Shown here one piece after another: positions 31,938-39,533 of a stretch of 64,000 bases of DNA. The notes under the pieces are model-generated. The model made no database searches. It was not told the DNA's origin and saw only the letters and a program-made list of their open reading frames with translations. The stretch lies in the NCBI RefSeq assembly GCF_004345265.1, contig NZ_SLUM01000014.1:1-64000 (forward strand), given 5' to 3'. The stretch is from Allofournierella massiliensis. Its GTDB lineage: Bacteria > Bacillota > Clostridia > Oscillospirales > Ruminococcaceae. The number at the start of each line of letters is the position of its first letter. Position 1 is the first letter of the stretch. The position numbers and the translations under genes are program-made.

Positions 31938-32826
31938 CCTGCACCTCCCCGTGGCCGCACAGGGCCACAAACACCTTTTGCAGGTTCAGCGGGGTCACAT
32001 CCACATCCCGGCCGCTTACCGCCTGTGCCAGCTCATTTTCGCCGCAGCGCACCGTCACCGCCTTGTGGCGGCCCATCCGCTCGGTGGAGAGCACCGTCAG
32101 GCCCTGCGCGGCAGCATCCACTTCATCCTCCCGGCCGCTGATCAGGTGGAACTGGGCCACCAGCTCCTCGGTGGGAGCCTTTTCCACAATGCGGCCTTCG
32201 TCCAGAATGATGACCTCCTCAAACACGGCGGCTGCTTCTTCAATAATATGGGTGGATACCACAAAGGTGCGCCCGGTCTCGGCGTAGTCCTCCAGCAGCA
32301 GCTTGTAGAACAGCTCCCGGGCCATCACATCCAGACCGGCCACCGGCTCATCCAGCAGGGTGATCGGTGCCCGGCTGGCCAGCGCCACCACGATGGTGAC
32401 CATGCTCAGCATACCCTTGGACAGCTTGTTGATCCGCTTGTTCTCCTCCAGCCCGAACCGCTGCGCCAGCCGGTGGGCGTAGTCATCGTCCCAGTTTTTG
32501 TAGTAGATCGAGGCAATGCGGAAATAATCCTTCACCTTCAAACCCGCGGCCACGCTGTTCGGCGCGCCGGAAAACTCCCGGGAAAAGCACAGCTGCTGCA
32601 GCGCCGCCGGGTTTTCCCACACGGGCTGGCCGCCGCAGGTGATCTGGCCGCCGTCCGCCGCCAGCTGGGCGGTGAGCAGGGCCAGCAGAGTGGTCTTGCC
32701 TGCGCCGTTGCGGCCAATCAGACCGTAGATGCGGCCCGGCTCAATGGTCAGCTCCAGATTTTTCAGCACTTCCTTGGTTCCAAAACTCTTATTCAGGCCC
32801 ACGGCCTTCAATGCCATCTGTTCCAT
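31930..32826 (-). CDS. ABC transporter ATP-binding protein (YtrB-like)
   Basis: 298 residues. Walker A GRNGAGKTT (~38-46), Q-loop region FSREF, a weakened signature LSKGMLSMVTIVVALA in place of LSGGQ, Walker B ITLLDEPVAGLD and the switch STHIIEEAAAV. The LSKG signature and length match the ATPases of YtrA-type, GntR-regulated exporters. A C-terminal ~80-residue extension (ISGREDEVDAAAQGLTVLST...) follows. GGGAGGAAAG precedes the ATG at 32826. It is 25 bp after the GntR gene. Confidence 0.9.
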   Translation of the reverse strand: MEQMALKAVGLNKSFGTKEVLKNLELTIEPGRIYGLIGRNGAGKTTLLALLTAQLAADGGQITCGGQPVWENPAALQQLCFSREFSGAPNSVAAGLKVKDYFRIASIYYKNWDDDYAHRLAQRFGLEENKRINKLSKGMLSMVTIVVALASRAPITLLDEPVAGLDVMARELFYKLLLEDYAETGRTFVVSTHIIEEAAAVFEEVIILDEGRIVEKAPTEELVAQFHLISGREDEVDAAAQGLTVLSTERMGRHKAVTVRCGENELAQAVSGRDVDVTPLNLQKVFVALCGHGEVQDG

Positions 32827-32851
32827 ACTCGCTTTCCTCCCCGGCCCTTCT

Positions 32852-33226
32852 TTACTGGGCCTCGCTGTAAGCCCGGCGGATCATGCCGGCCAGTTCCTCC
32901 TCGCCCAGGCCCAGGCTTTTCGCCTCTCTGGCCAGGGCGGTCACATACTGCTGGTAAAAGGCGGCCCGGCGCTTTTTTTGCACCAGCGCCACCGCTCCAT
33001 CGGCCACAAACATGCCGATGCCCCGTTTTTTATACAGCACTCCGTCGTCCACCAGCAGGTTGATGCCCTTGGCCGCCGTGGCCGGGTTGATGCTGTACTG
33101 CCGTGCCAGCTCGTTGGTGCTGGGCACCTGCTCGCCCTCCTGATAGATGCCCCGCAGGATGCTGTCCTCCAGCATTTTTGCAATCTGCAGATAGATGGAA
33201 CTTTGATCATTCAGGGTTCCATTCAC
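32852..33226 (-). CDS. GntR-family regulator, YtrA subfamily
   Basis: 124 residues: winged helix with IYLQIAKMLEDSILRGIYQE-GEQVPSTNELARQYSINPATAAKGINLLVDDGVLYKKRGIGMFVADGA, then a short two-helix dimerisation tail, the YtrA layout. Such regulators repress an adjacent ABC exporter and respond to cell-wall antibiotics or envelope stress in Bacilli; here the signal is unknown. GGAAAGGAGG precedes the ATG. A strong promoter and a candidate operator (33266-33309) lie directly upstream. Confidence 0.9.
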   Translation of the reverse strand: MNGTLNDQSSIYLQIAKMLEDSILRGIYQEGEQVPSTNELARQYSINPATAAKGINLLVDDGVLYKKRGIGMFVADGAVALVQKKRRAAFYQQYVTALAREAKSLGLGEEELAGMIRRAYSEAQ

Positions 33227-33265
33227 AGCCTCGGCCTCCTTTCCGCCTTCTTGTTCATTGGTTCA

Positions 33266-33309
33266 TTACTTGTGTAACTAACTATATCACCTGTGGGATA
33301 TTTTGTCAA
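33266..33309 (-). promoter_or_regulatory. promoter and candidate operator of the YtrA-type operon
   Basis: Minus strand TTGACA (33309-33304), 17 bases, TATAGT (33286-33281). The inverted repeat TTAC-TTGT-GTAA (33266-33277) covers the expected transcription start, a place suited to repression by the GntR protein. Confidence 0.75.
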
Positions 33310-33354
33310 GCGCGCCCGGCCTCAAAACAGTTTCGCAAACGGCACTCGGCGTGG

Positions 33355-33360
33355 TATACT
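33355..33360 (+). promoter_or_regulatory. mutY -10 element
   Basis: TATACT at 33355-33360 with a fair -35 TTCGCA (33332-33337) 17 bp upstream, 33 bp before the mutY ATG. Confidence 0.5.
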
Positions 33361-33393
33361 ACCCAGAGACCATCCAAAAGGAGAACAACGCCA

Positions 33394-34446
33394 ATGCCCA
33401 CCCTTTCCCCCATCGCGCCGGATCTGCTGGCCTGGTTTTCAAAGAACGCCCGCACCCTGCCCTTCCGGCAGGACCCCACCCCCTACCACATCTGGGTCAG
33501 CGAGATTATGCTGCAGCAGACGCGGGTGGCCGCCGCGCTGGAATACTACGACCGCTGGATGAAGGCCCTGCCCACCATCCGGGATCTGGCGGAATGCGAC
33601 GAGGAAAAGCTGCACAAGCTGTGGGAGGGCCTTGGGTATTACAGCCGGGTGCGCAACCTGCAAAAGGCCGCCCGCATTGTGTGCGAGGAGTACGGCGGCC
33701 AGCTGCCCGCCGACCACAAAAAGCTGCTGGCGCTGCCCGGCATCGGCGACTACACCGCCGGGGCCATCGGGTCCATTGCCTTCCATCTGCCGGTGCCCGC
33801 TGTGGACGGCAACGTGCTGCGGGTGTTCAGCCGCCTGTACAACGATGACCGGGACATCGCCGACCCCAAAACCAAAAAGGCCTACACCCAGTGGGTGATG
33901 GAGCACCAGCCGCCGGATGCTCCCGGCCCCTACAACGAAGCCCTGATGGAGCTGGGGGCACTGGTCTGCCTGCCCAACGGCGAGCCGCTGTGCGATCTCT
34001 GCCCGCTGGCTCATCTGTGCCGGGCCCGGCAGGCCGGCACCCAGAACACCCTGCCGGTGAAAAAGGCTGCCAAGGCCCGGCGGGTGCAGCCGATCACTGT
34101 TCTGCTGGTGAAAAGCCAGGCGGGCTGGCTGCTCCAGCGCCGCCCGGACTCCGGCCTGCTGGCCGGGCTGTGGCAGCCGGCGCTGTTTGAAGAGTCCATT
34201 CCCTGGGCCGAGGCGGCCGCCCGGCTGGAGGCCCTGGGCATTCCTGTGCGGCAGGGCAGCGCCCTCAAGCCCGCCAAGCACATTTTCAGCCACATCGAGT
34301 GGCGCATGAACGGCTGGCAGGCCGAAGCCGATGCCTGCCCTCTGCCCCCGGGCTATGTGTGGGCAGACCGGGCGGCACTGACGCAGCAGTACACCCTGCC
34401 CGGCGCTTTCAAGGCCTACCGGCCGCTGCTGGAGGAAACGGTCTGA
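33394..34446 (+). CDS. mutY: A/G-specific adenine glycosylase
   Basis: 350 residues, MutY length. WVSEIMLQQTRVAAALEYY carries the catalytic Glu; the helix-hairpin-helix is ALPGIGDYTAGAIGSIAF; VPAVDGNVLRVFSRL holds the catalytic Asp. The [4Fe-4S] loop is C-x7-C-x2-C-x5-C (CLPNGEPLC-DL-C-PLAHL-C), one residue longer in the first spacing than the E. coli form. A NUDIX-like C-terminal domain (~235-345, LLQRRPDSGLLAGLWQPALF) recognises 8-oxoG. It removes A opposite 8-oxoguanine. AAAAGGAG precedes the ATG at 33394. Confidence 0.95.
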   Translation: MPTLSPIAPDLLAWFSKNARTLPFRQDPTPYHIWVSEIMLQQTRVAAALEYYDRWMKALPTIRDLAECDEEKLHKLWEGLGYYSRVRNLQKAARIVCEEYGGQLPADHKKLLALPGIGDYTAGAIGSIAFHLPVPAVDGNVLRVFSRLYNDDRDIADPKTKKAYTQWVMEHQPPDAPGPYNEALMELGALVCLPNGEPLCDLCPLAHLCRARQAGTQNTLPVKKAAKARRVQPITVLLVKSQAGWLLQRRPDSGLLAGLWQPALFEESIPWAEAAARLEALGIPVRQGSALKPAKHIFSHIEWRMNGWQAEADACPLPPGYVWADRAALTQQYTLPGAFKAYRPLLEETV

Positions 34447-34480
34447 CCCGCCGATTTTCGGCCATGTTCACAAAATCGTA

Positions 34481-34509
34481 TTGTATTCCACCGCCCGGCG
34501 GGATATAAT
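34481..34509 (+). promoter_or_regulatory. promoter of the 70-residue membrane protein
   Basis: TTGTAT (34481-34486), 17 bases, TATAAT (34504-34509). Confidence 0.7.
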
Positions 34510-34575
34510 AAACCTATATTCAACGAATTCCGGCCCGGGCCGTTTTGCCCGGCCATTATCAAGGAGGAATTGATT

Positions 34576-34788
34576 ATGAAGCATTCTACCTTTGTTGCCG
34601 TTCTGCTGTTCCTTGCCAGCGCCGTGGGTGCGCTGACTGCTGCCTGGCTGTACATCCGCCGCCGGGAAAAGGAGCTGGACGAGTACGAGCAGCTGCTGTT
34701 CAGCGAGGACTTTGACGACGAGCCCGCCAGCGCCGAAGAGGACGTGGACGCCGCCGACGAAGTTCAGGAGCCCGTGGACGAGGCCTGA
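34576..34788 (+). CDS. small single-pass membrane protein with acidic tail, unknown
   Basis: 70 residues: one helix (~6-26, FVAVLLFLASAVGALTAAWL), a basic patch YIRRREKEL, then a strongly acidic tail (FSEDFDDEPASAEEDVDAAD...) in the cytoplasm. No family recognised. It has a textbook promoter, an AAGGAGG site 8 bases before the ATG, and its own terminator, so expression is likely substantial. The acidic tail might bind a basic partner; nothing in the neighbourhood points to one. Confidence 0.7.
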   Translation: MKHSTFVAVLLFLASAVGALTAAWLYIRRREKELDEYEQLLFSEDFDDEPASAEEDVDAADEVQEPVDEA

Positions 34789-34803
34789 TCCAACCAAATG
34801 CAC

Positions 34804-34841
34804 AAAAATGCCGCCGGGGAAATTCCCCGGCGGCATTTTTT
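34804..34841. terminator. bidirectional terminator
   Basis: AAAAATGCCGCCGGGGAA / TTCCCCGGCGGCATTTTTT: ~18-bp stem, A and T runs on both sides, between convergent genes. Confidence 0.92.
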
Positions 34842-34856
34842 CGTTTGTTTTCCGGC

Positions 34857-35876
34857 TTACTCCTGCCAGAGCAGCTCCGGTCCAATCTCGGCCAGGCTGT
34901 GCACACCGCACATGGCCATGGTATCCTGCAATTCGCTTTTCAGCTTGTTGGTAAGCAGCGCCACGCCCTCGGCCCCGCCGCCGTATACGGCGGTCACATA
35001 GGGGCGGGCCAGCAGCACCGCATCCGCGCCCAGCGCCAGCGCCCGGAACACGTCCAGCCCGCTGCGGATGCCGCCGTCCACCAGAACCATCATGCGGCCC
35101 TTCACCGCTTTGGCAATGGCGGGCAGCACCTGTGCCGTGGCGGGCACGCCGTCCTGCACGCGGCCGCCGTGGTTGGAAACCACAATGCCCGCGGCCCCGG
35201 CTTCCAGCGCCTTCTCGGCGCCCTTTACCGTCATGATCCCCTTCAGAATAAAGGGCACGCCCGCGTAATCGATGATCTCCCGCAGCTCCTCCACGGTCTT
35301 GGGGCCGGCGGGCGGGTTCAGCCCCTTCAAAAAGGGCAGGCCGGCGGCGTCAATATCCATGGCGAACACCTTCGCGCCCGCGGCCTTGGCCTCATCCAGC
35401 TTGGCAAACAGGGTCTGGCGATCCCAGGGCTTTACGGTGGGCACGCCCCGGCCCCCGGCTGCGCCAATGGCAGCGGCAGCGGCGCGGAACACCTCCGGGT
35501 CGGTGCCGTCACCGGTGAAAGCGGCAATGCCCGCTTCGACGCAGGCGGGAACCAGAATCCGGTTGTATTCCTCGTCGGTGAACTTGTCGCCGTAGTGCAG
35601 CTTCACCGCACCCACCGGCGCAGCCAGCACCGGCAGCTCACAGGTCTGGCCGAAGAAGTCGAACCGGGTGTCCACAGGCTTATTGTCGCAGATGGTATCC
35701 ATATTCACGCAGATCTTCTGCCAGGCCGCATAGTTGGCGGCGGCCATGGTGCCGGTGCCCTTCGCGCCGGGGCCGGGCATGGTTGCGCCACAGGCCCTGC
35801 CGTCGCACACCGGGCACACCTTACAGTAGGGGCCGCTGCAGGTGCGGGCAGCGGCGAGCATTTCCTGATAGGTCAT
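34857..35876 (-). CDS. FMN-dependent alpha-hydroxy-acid oxidase-like protein with N-terminal Cys cluster
   Basis: 339 residues, TIM barrel. FMN/active-site motifs: LPVLAAPVGAVKLHYGD, PFILKGIMTVKGAEKALEAG (Lys), VVSNHGGRVQDG (catalytic His and Arg), VLVDGGIRSGLDVFRALALG and ADAVLLARPYV. It resembles lactate/glycolate oxidases but has a shorter substrate region and an N-terminal C13-x4-C18-x2-C21-x2-C24-x4-C29 cluster (residues 13-29), which could bind Fe-S or zinc. In an anaerobe an oxygen-dependent oxidase is unlikely; a dehydrogenase or isomerase-like use of FMN is possible. ATG at 35876 has GGGAGG upstream. Confidence 0.85.
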   Translation of the reverse strand: MTYQEMLAAARTCSGPYCKVCPVCDGRACGATMPGPGAKGTGTMAAANYAAWQKICVNMDTICDNKPVDTRFDFFGQTCELPVLAAPVGAVKLHYGDKFTDEEYNRILVPACVEAGIAAFTGDGTDPEVFRAAAAAIGAAGGRGVPTVKPWDRQTLFAKLDEAKAAGAKVFAMDIDAAGLPFLKGLNPPAGPKTVEELREIIDYAGVPFILKGIMTVKGAEKALEAGAAGIVVSNHGGRVQDGVPATAQVLPAIAKAVKGRMMVLVDGGIRSGLDVFRALALGADAVLLARPYVTAVYGGGAEGVALLTNKLKSELQDTMAMCGVHSLAEIGPELLWQE

Positions 35877-36050
35877 GGTTTCATTCCTCCCTTTGCTGCT
35901 TTTGATTCTAGCCCCGCTGTGCACACTGTGTCAAGCGGTGCGTTCCCGGTATCATTTTTTACTGTGCATCGCCTGCAAATATGGTATAATGGTAAATATT
36001 ATGGGGAGTTGTGCCCCATTTTACCGACTGCCTGAAAAGGAGGCCGCTGG

Positions 36051-37304
36051 ATGAAACGATTGTTCCTGTGGCTGCTCATGGTCGTTCTGTTCACCGGGGC
36101 GATTGTTGGAGGCAGCCTCGCCTTTTTGTATTACCACATCACCGAAGAAGACCTGCCCGAAAAGGCCATCACCCTGGCCGGTCAGACGCTGGACGAACCG
36201 GTGGGCTACCAGTGGACGGTGCCCATTCTGGGTGGAATGGTCTGGCGGGAGCTGGATCTGAGCCCCGGCTCCGCCATCCAGACACTGGACGAGCCCATTA
36301 CCACCGCCAGCGCCGAACTGGTACTGGCCGAGGGCATGACCGAAAGCGCCACCACCCTGCTGCTGCAAAGCAGCGAGGGCGAAACCCTGTTCGAGGGCGG
36401 AGCCGACCAGTGGAAGGACTACACCTTCCCGCAGGATGGTGTGTACCTGCTCACCATCCGTGCCGGCTGTGAGGACACCGGCCAGCGCCCGGGCAAAGCC
36501 TACGGCTGGTATCAGTATCAGTGCCGCTTCACCGTAAGTGCCGCGGCCAGCGTCACCCTTTCCAGCGAATCGGTGCGCCAGGGCGACACGGCCGCCATCT
36601 ATGTGGGTGGCCTTCTGGGTCAGCAGTCCGACCCGCCGGTGGCCGACACCGACCTGGGCCAGGTCTGGTTTGCACCGGTAAGCGGCGGCTGGATCGGCTA
36701 CCTGGGCATCCCCTACAACGCCCCCGGCGGCGACCACACCATCACGGTGGAGGTGGGCGGCGAAGCCCTGACCGCCACCCTCACAGTGGGGGCCAGCCAG
36801 TACACCACCACGACCTTGAGCGGCGGCGACGCCACTGCCGAGGCCAATGCCCAGTTCCGGAATAAAATCTACGGCTTTTACACCCAGGGCACCAATGAAA
36901 AGCTGTGGACCGGGCGGTTCTCGCCTCCGGTGCAGGGCAACATATTCCAGCCCTACGGCGCATATCTTATTGCAGCCGACGGCTCCCGGGCGGGACAAGC
37001 CGCCAACCTTACCTATGTGACCACACCGGGCTACGAGGTCATCGCCCCGGCCCCCGGCAAGGTACTGCTGACCGAAAACCTGCTGCTCACCGGGAATACG
37101 CTGGTGATCGACCACGGCTGCGGTGTGAAGAGCTATCTGTATCACCTGCAGGATCTGAATGTTTCCGTGGGTTCCATTGTGGCGCAGGATCAGGTGATCG
37201 GTCACGCGGAAAACACCCTGATCTGGGAGGTCAGGGTGGGCAACAAGAGCGTGGACCCCGCCAAGCTGACGCAAACCACAGGCGGGCTGTTCTTCCAGCC
37301 CTGA
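36051..37304 (+). CDS. membrane-anchored protein with degenerate LytM/M23 domain (first paralogue)
   Basis: 417 residues. N-terminal anchor (~5-27, FLWLLMVVLFTGAIVGGSLA), then two beta-rich regions and a C-terminal M23/LytM fold (~330-415) recognisable by VIAPAPGKVLLTENLLLTGN, LVIDHGCGVKSYLYHLQDLN and VGSIVAQDQVIGHAENTLIW. The zinc ligands of active M23 enzymes are missing: no HxxxD before GYEVIAPAPG and no HxH in the final strand (LIWEVRVG replaces HLHFEV). So it is probably a non-catalytic regulator or scaffold, as with EnvC/NlpD-type proteins. AAAAGGAGG precedes the ATG. The next gene is a paralogue with the same plan. Confidence 0.8.
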   Translation: MKRLFLWLLMVVLFTGAIVGGSLAFLYYHITEEDLPEKAITLAGQTLDEPVGYQWTVPILGGMVWRELDLSPGSAIQTLDEPITTASAELVLAEGMTESATTLLLQSSEGETLFEGGADQWKDYTFPQDGVYLLTIRAGCEDTGQRPGKAYGWYQYQCRFTVSAAASVTLSSESVRQGDTAAIYVGGLLGQQSDPPVADTDLGQVWFAPVSGGWIGYLGIPYNAPGGDHTITVEVGGEALTATLTVGASQYTTTTLSGGDATAEANAQFRNKIYGFYTQGTNEKLWTGRFSPPVQGNIFQPYGAYLIAADGSRAGQAANLTYVTTPGYEVIAPAPGKVLLTENLLLTGNTLVIDHGCGVKSYLYHLQDLNVSVGSIVAQDQVIGHAENTLIWEVRVGNKSVDPAKLTQTTGGLFFQP

Positions 37305-37353
37305 ATCCGCCGCGCACTGCGCGGCCCAAAACCTTTGATGTGAGGTGGAATCA

Positions 37354-38892
37354 TTGAACAAAGACACAAAGCAGCCGGCGGACGGCGCTCTTCAGCCCGA
37401 CGAACAGGAAACCGGCGAGCAGCAGACCGCCAATTCCCCTGCCGTGCAGGAGGAATCCTCCGCCCGGCCGGAAGGCACGGAAGCCGACGCAGGCGAAGCG
37501 GACGGTTCGGACGAGGACGAATACGAAGAAGAGCTGTATGAGGAGGAAGACTGGGAGGACGAGGACGAGGATGCCCCCCTCAGCCTTGGCGCACGCCTGT
37601 TCAGCGCCTCCACCTCCCTTTTGCGGTGGATCGTGCTGGTGGCGGTGCTGCTGGCTCTGATTCTGGGCGGCACCTTCTTCAGCATGTACCGGAGCGTGAG
37701 CCTGAACAGCCTGCCCCAGTACGATGTGAGCTGGGCGGGCCAGACGCTGGAAGCCGCCGGCTACGACTGGTCGGTTCCGGTGATGGGCTTTCTGCACCGG
37801 GATTTTTCCAAAAAGCCGGGCAGCAGCTGGCAGGATCTGGAGCCGGTGAGCGAGAGCCACCCGTCGCTGGAGCTGCCGGAATACACCACCGCCCTTCTGA
37901 CCATTGAAAACGAGGTAGGTGAAACCCTGTTTGAGGGCGACACAACTGCCTACAACGAATTTCATTTCAGCGAGAACGGCGCCTATTCCGTCACCCTCAC
38001 GGTCACCTCGCCGGAAACCACCGGCGCCGCGCAGGGCTCCTACACCTATCAGTTCAACTTCCAGCTGGAGGCCCAGCCCCGGCTGGTGCTCTCTGCCACC
38101 GGCGTGGCCCAGGGCAGCGTGATCGGCGTGCGGCTGGAGGGCGTTCTGGGCGACATGGTCCCCTCGCTGACTACCGAACTGGCCGAGCTTCCCTTCACCC
38201 TGTATCAGGGCGAGTGGGGGGCCTTTGTGCCGGTGGACTACAACCAGATGGCCGGCAGCTACGACATCAGCGCCACTGTGAACGGCCAGACCGTTACCGA
38301 AACCGTGCAGGTCTACGGGCGGCAGCGCCGTGAACTGGACACCTATACCATCGACGGCACCTCTGCCATTCCCTATGTGGGCGCACTGCCCGGCAACATG
38401 GATTTTCTGTGGGGGATCAATGACCCGGACATCTACTGGGACGGCCCCTTTATCCAGCCGGTGCAGGGCAAGATCCTGCGGGATTACGCGGTACTGGAAT
38501 ACACCGACCGTCTGGACCCCACCGACCCGCTGAACGCGGCCATCCCGCTGGATCAGATCGCAGCCTACAACGCCAACATCGCCCCCCGGCGCAGCATTAA
38601 CGTGACGCTGGAGACCACCTCCGGCAGCGCTGTGGTAGCTCCCGCCGCCGGCCGGGTGGTTTACGCCCAGACCAATGGCAGCCTGGGCCGTGTGGTGGTG
38701 ATCGAGCACGGCTGCGGTGTGAAGAGCCTGTTCTATCTGCTGGGCCGCCGGGATGTGGACGAGGGCGACTTCGTGACCCAGGGCCAGCAGATCGGCACCA
38801 CCCAGGGCCATGTGATCTGCGAAATGCGCGTGGGCGATATTCCGGTGAACCCCTGGGATGCCTGGCGCGGAGCCGGCGGACTGTTCTTCTGA
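37354..38892 (+). CDS. membrane-anchored protein with degenerate LytM/M23 domain (second paralogue)
   Basis: 512 residues from TTG 37354, chosen because GAGGTG lies 6-7 bases before it; GTG 37345 is the alternative. A long acidic cytoplasmic N-terminus (residues 1-~75, EDEYEEELYEEEDWEDEDED) precedes one membrane helix (~88-108, WIVLVAVLLALILGGTFF). Outside are the same modules as the preceding gene (VSWAGQTLEAAGYDWSVPVM matches TLAGQTLDEPVGYQWTVPIL) and a LytM-like end: VVAPAAGRVVYAQTNGSLGR, VIEHGCGVKSLFYLLGRRDV, GHVICEMRVG. All zinc ligands are absent. It lies 49 bp after its paralogue. Confidence 0.78.
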   Translation: MNKDTKQPADGALQPDEQETGEQQTANSPAVQEESSARPEGTEADAGEADGSDEDEYEEELYEEEDWEDEDEDAPLSLGARLFSASTSLLRWIVLVAVLLALILGGTFFSMYRSVSLNSLPQYDVSWAGQTLEAAGYDWSVPVMGFLHRDFSKKPGSSWQDLEPVSESHPSLELPEYTTALLTIENEVGETLFEGDTTAYNEFHFSENGAYSVTLTVTSPETTGAAQGSYTYQFNFQLEAQPRLVLSATGVAQGSVIGVRLEGVLGDMVPSLTTELAELPFTLYQGEWGAFVPVDYNQMAGSYDISATVNGQTVTETVQVYGRQRRELDTYTIDGTSAIPYVGALPGNMDFLWGINDPDIYWDGPFIQPVQGKILRDYAVLEYTDRLDPTDPLNAAIPLDQIAAYNANIAPRRSINVTLETTSGSAVVAPAAGRVVYAQTNGSLGRVVVIEHGCGVKSLFYLLGRRDVDEGDFVTQGQQIGTTQGHVICEMRVGDIPVNPWDAWRGAGGLFF

Positions 38893-38924
38893 TCCGCCAA
38901 TTCTGACCAAGGAGCCTGTATTTT

Positions 38925-39473
38925 ATGACCAAGACGCAAACCCTTACCCGCACCGCCATGGGCGCAGTGATCATTGCGCTGTGCGCCTGGATCAGCATTC
39001 CGGCCGCAGTGCCTTTTACCCTGCAGACCTTCGGCATCTTTCTGGTGCTGGCAGTGCTGGGGGCCCGCCAGGGCAGTGCGGCAGTCATTGTCTACATCCT
39101 GCTGGGTCTTGTGGGCCTGCCGGTGTTTGCCGGATTTTCCGGCGGGCCGGGGGCGCTGCTGGGCCCCACCGGCGGCTACATTGTGGGCTTTGCCCTCATC
39201 GGCCCCGTCTGCCTGCTGGCAGACAGGCTGCCCCTGCCGGAGCTGGCCCGCTGCCTTGCGGGGAATCTGGCCGGACTTGCCGTCTGTTATAGCTTCGGCA
39301 CCTTCTGGTTCCTCCGGGTGTCGGCTATGAACGGCAGCGCATACAGCCTGCCGGCCGTGTTGGGCATGTGTGTGATTCCCTTCATCCTGCCGGACTGCAT
39401 CAAGCTGGCGCTGGCCCTGACGGTGGGCCGGCGGCTGGCACGGGCGCTGCGGCCCGTGGGCACCACCTGTTGA
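38925..39473 (+). CDS. bioY: biotin transporter BioY
   Basis: 182 residues, six membrane helices. Family motifs: GAVIIALCAWISIPAAVPFT-LQTFGIFLVLAVLG (residues ~13-46), VYILLGLVGLPVFAGFSGG and GPTGGYIVGFALIG. BioY is the S component for biotin; no ATPase or T component is adjacent, so it probably shares a group II ECF module elsewhere. AAGGAGCC precedes the ATG. It follows the two LytM-like genes on the same strand (32 bp) and ends at a terminator. Confidence 0.95.
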   Translation: MTKTQTLTRTAMGAVIIALCAWISIPAAVPFTLQTFGIFLVLAVLGARQGSAAVIVYILLGLVGLPVFAGFSGGPGALLGPTGGYIVGFALIGPVCLLADRLPLPELARCLAGNLAGLAVCYSFGTFWFLRVSAMNGSAYSLPAVLGMCVIPFILPDCIKLALALTVGRRLARALRPVGTTC

Positions 39474-39492
39474 TCGGCTTTCGCAAAACCAG

Positions 39493-39532
39493 AAGAAGGC
39501 CTGCTGCGAATGCAGCAGGCCTTCTTTTTTGT
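39493..39532. terminator. bidirectional terminator (bioY / AAA gene)
   Basis: AAGAAGGCCTGCTGC-GAAT-GCAGCAGGCCTTCTTTTTT: 15-bp stem with a 4-base loop, ending 2 bp before the stop of the convergent AAA gene. Confidence 0.9.
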
Positions 39533-39533
39533 T

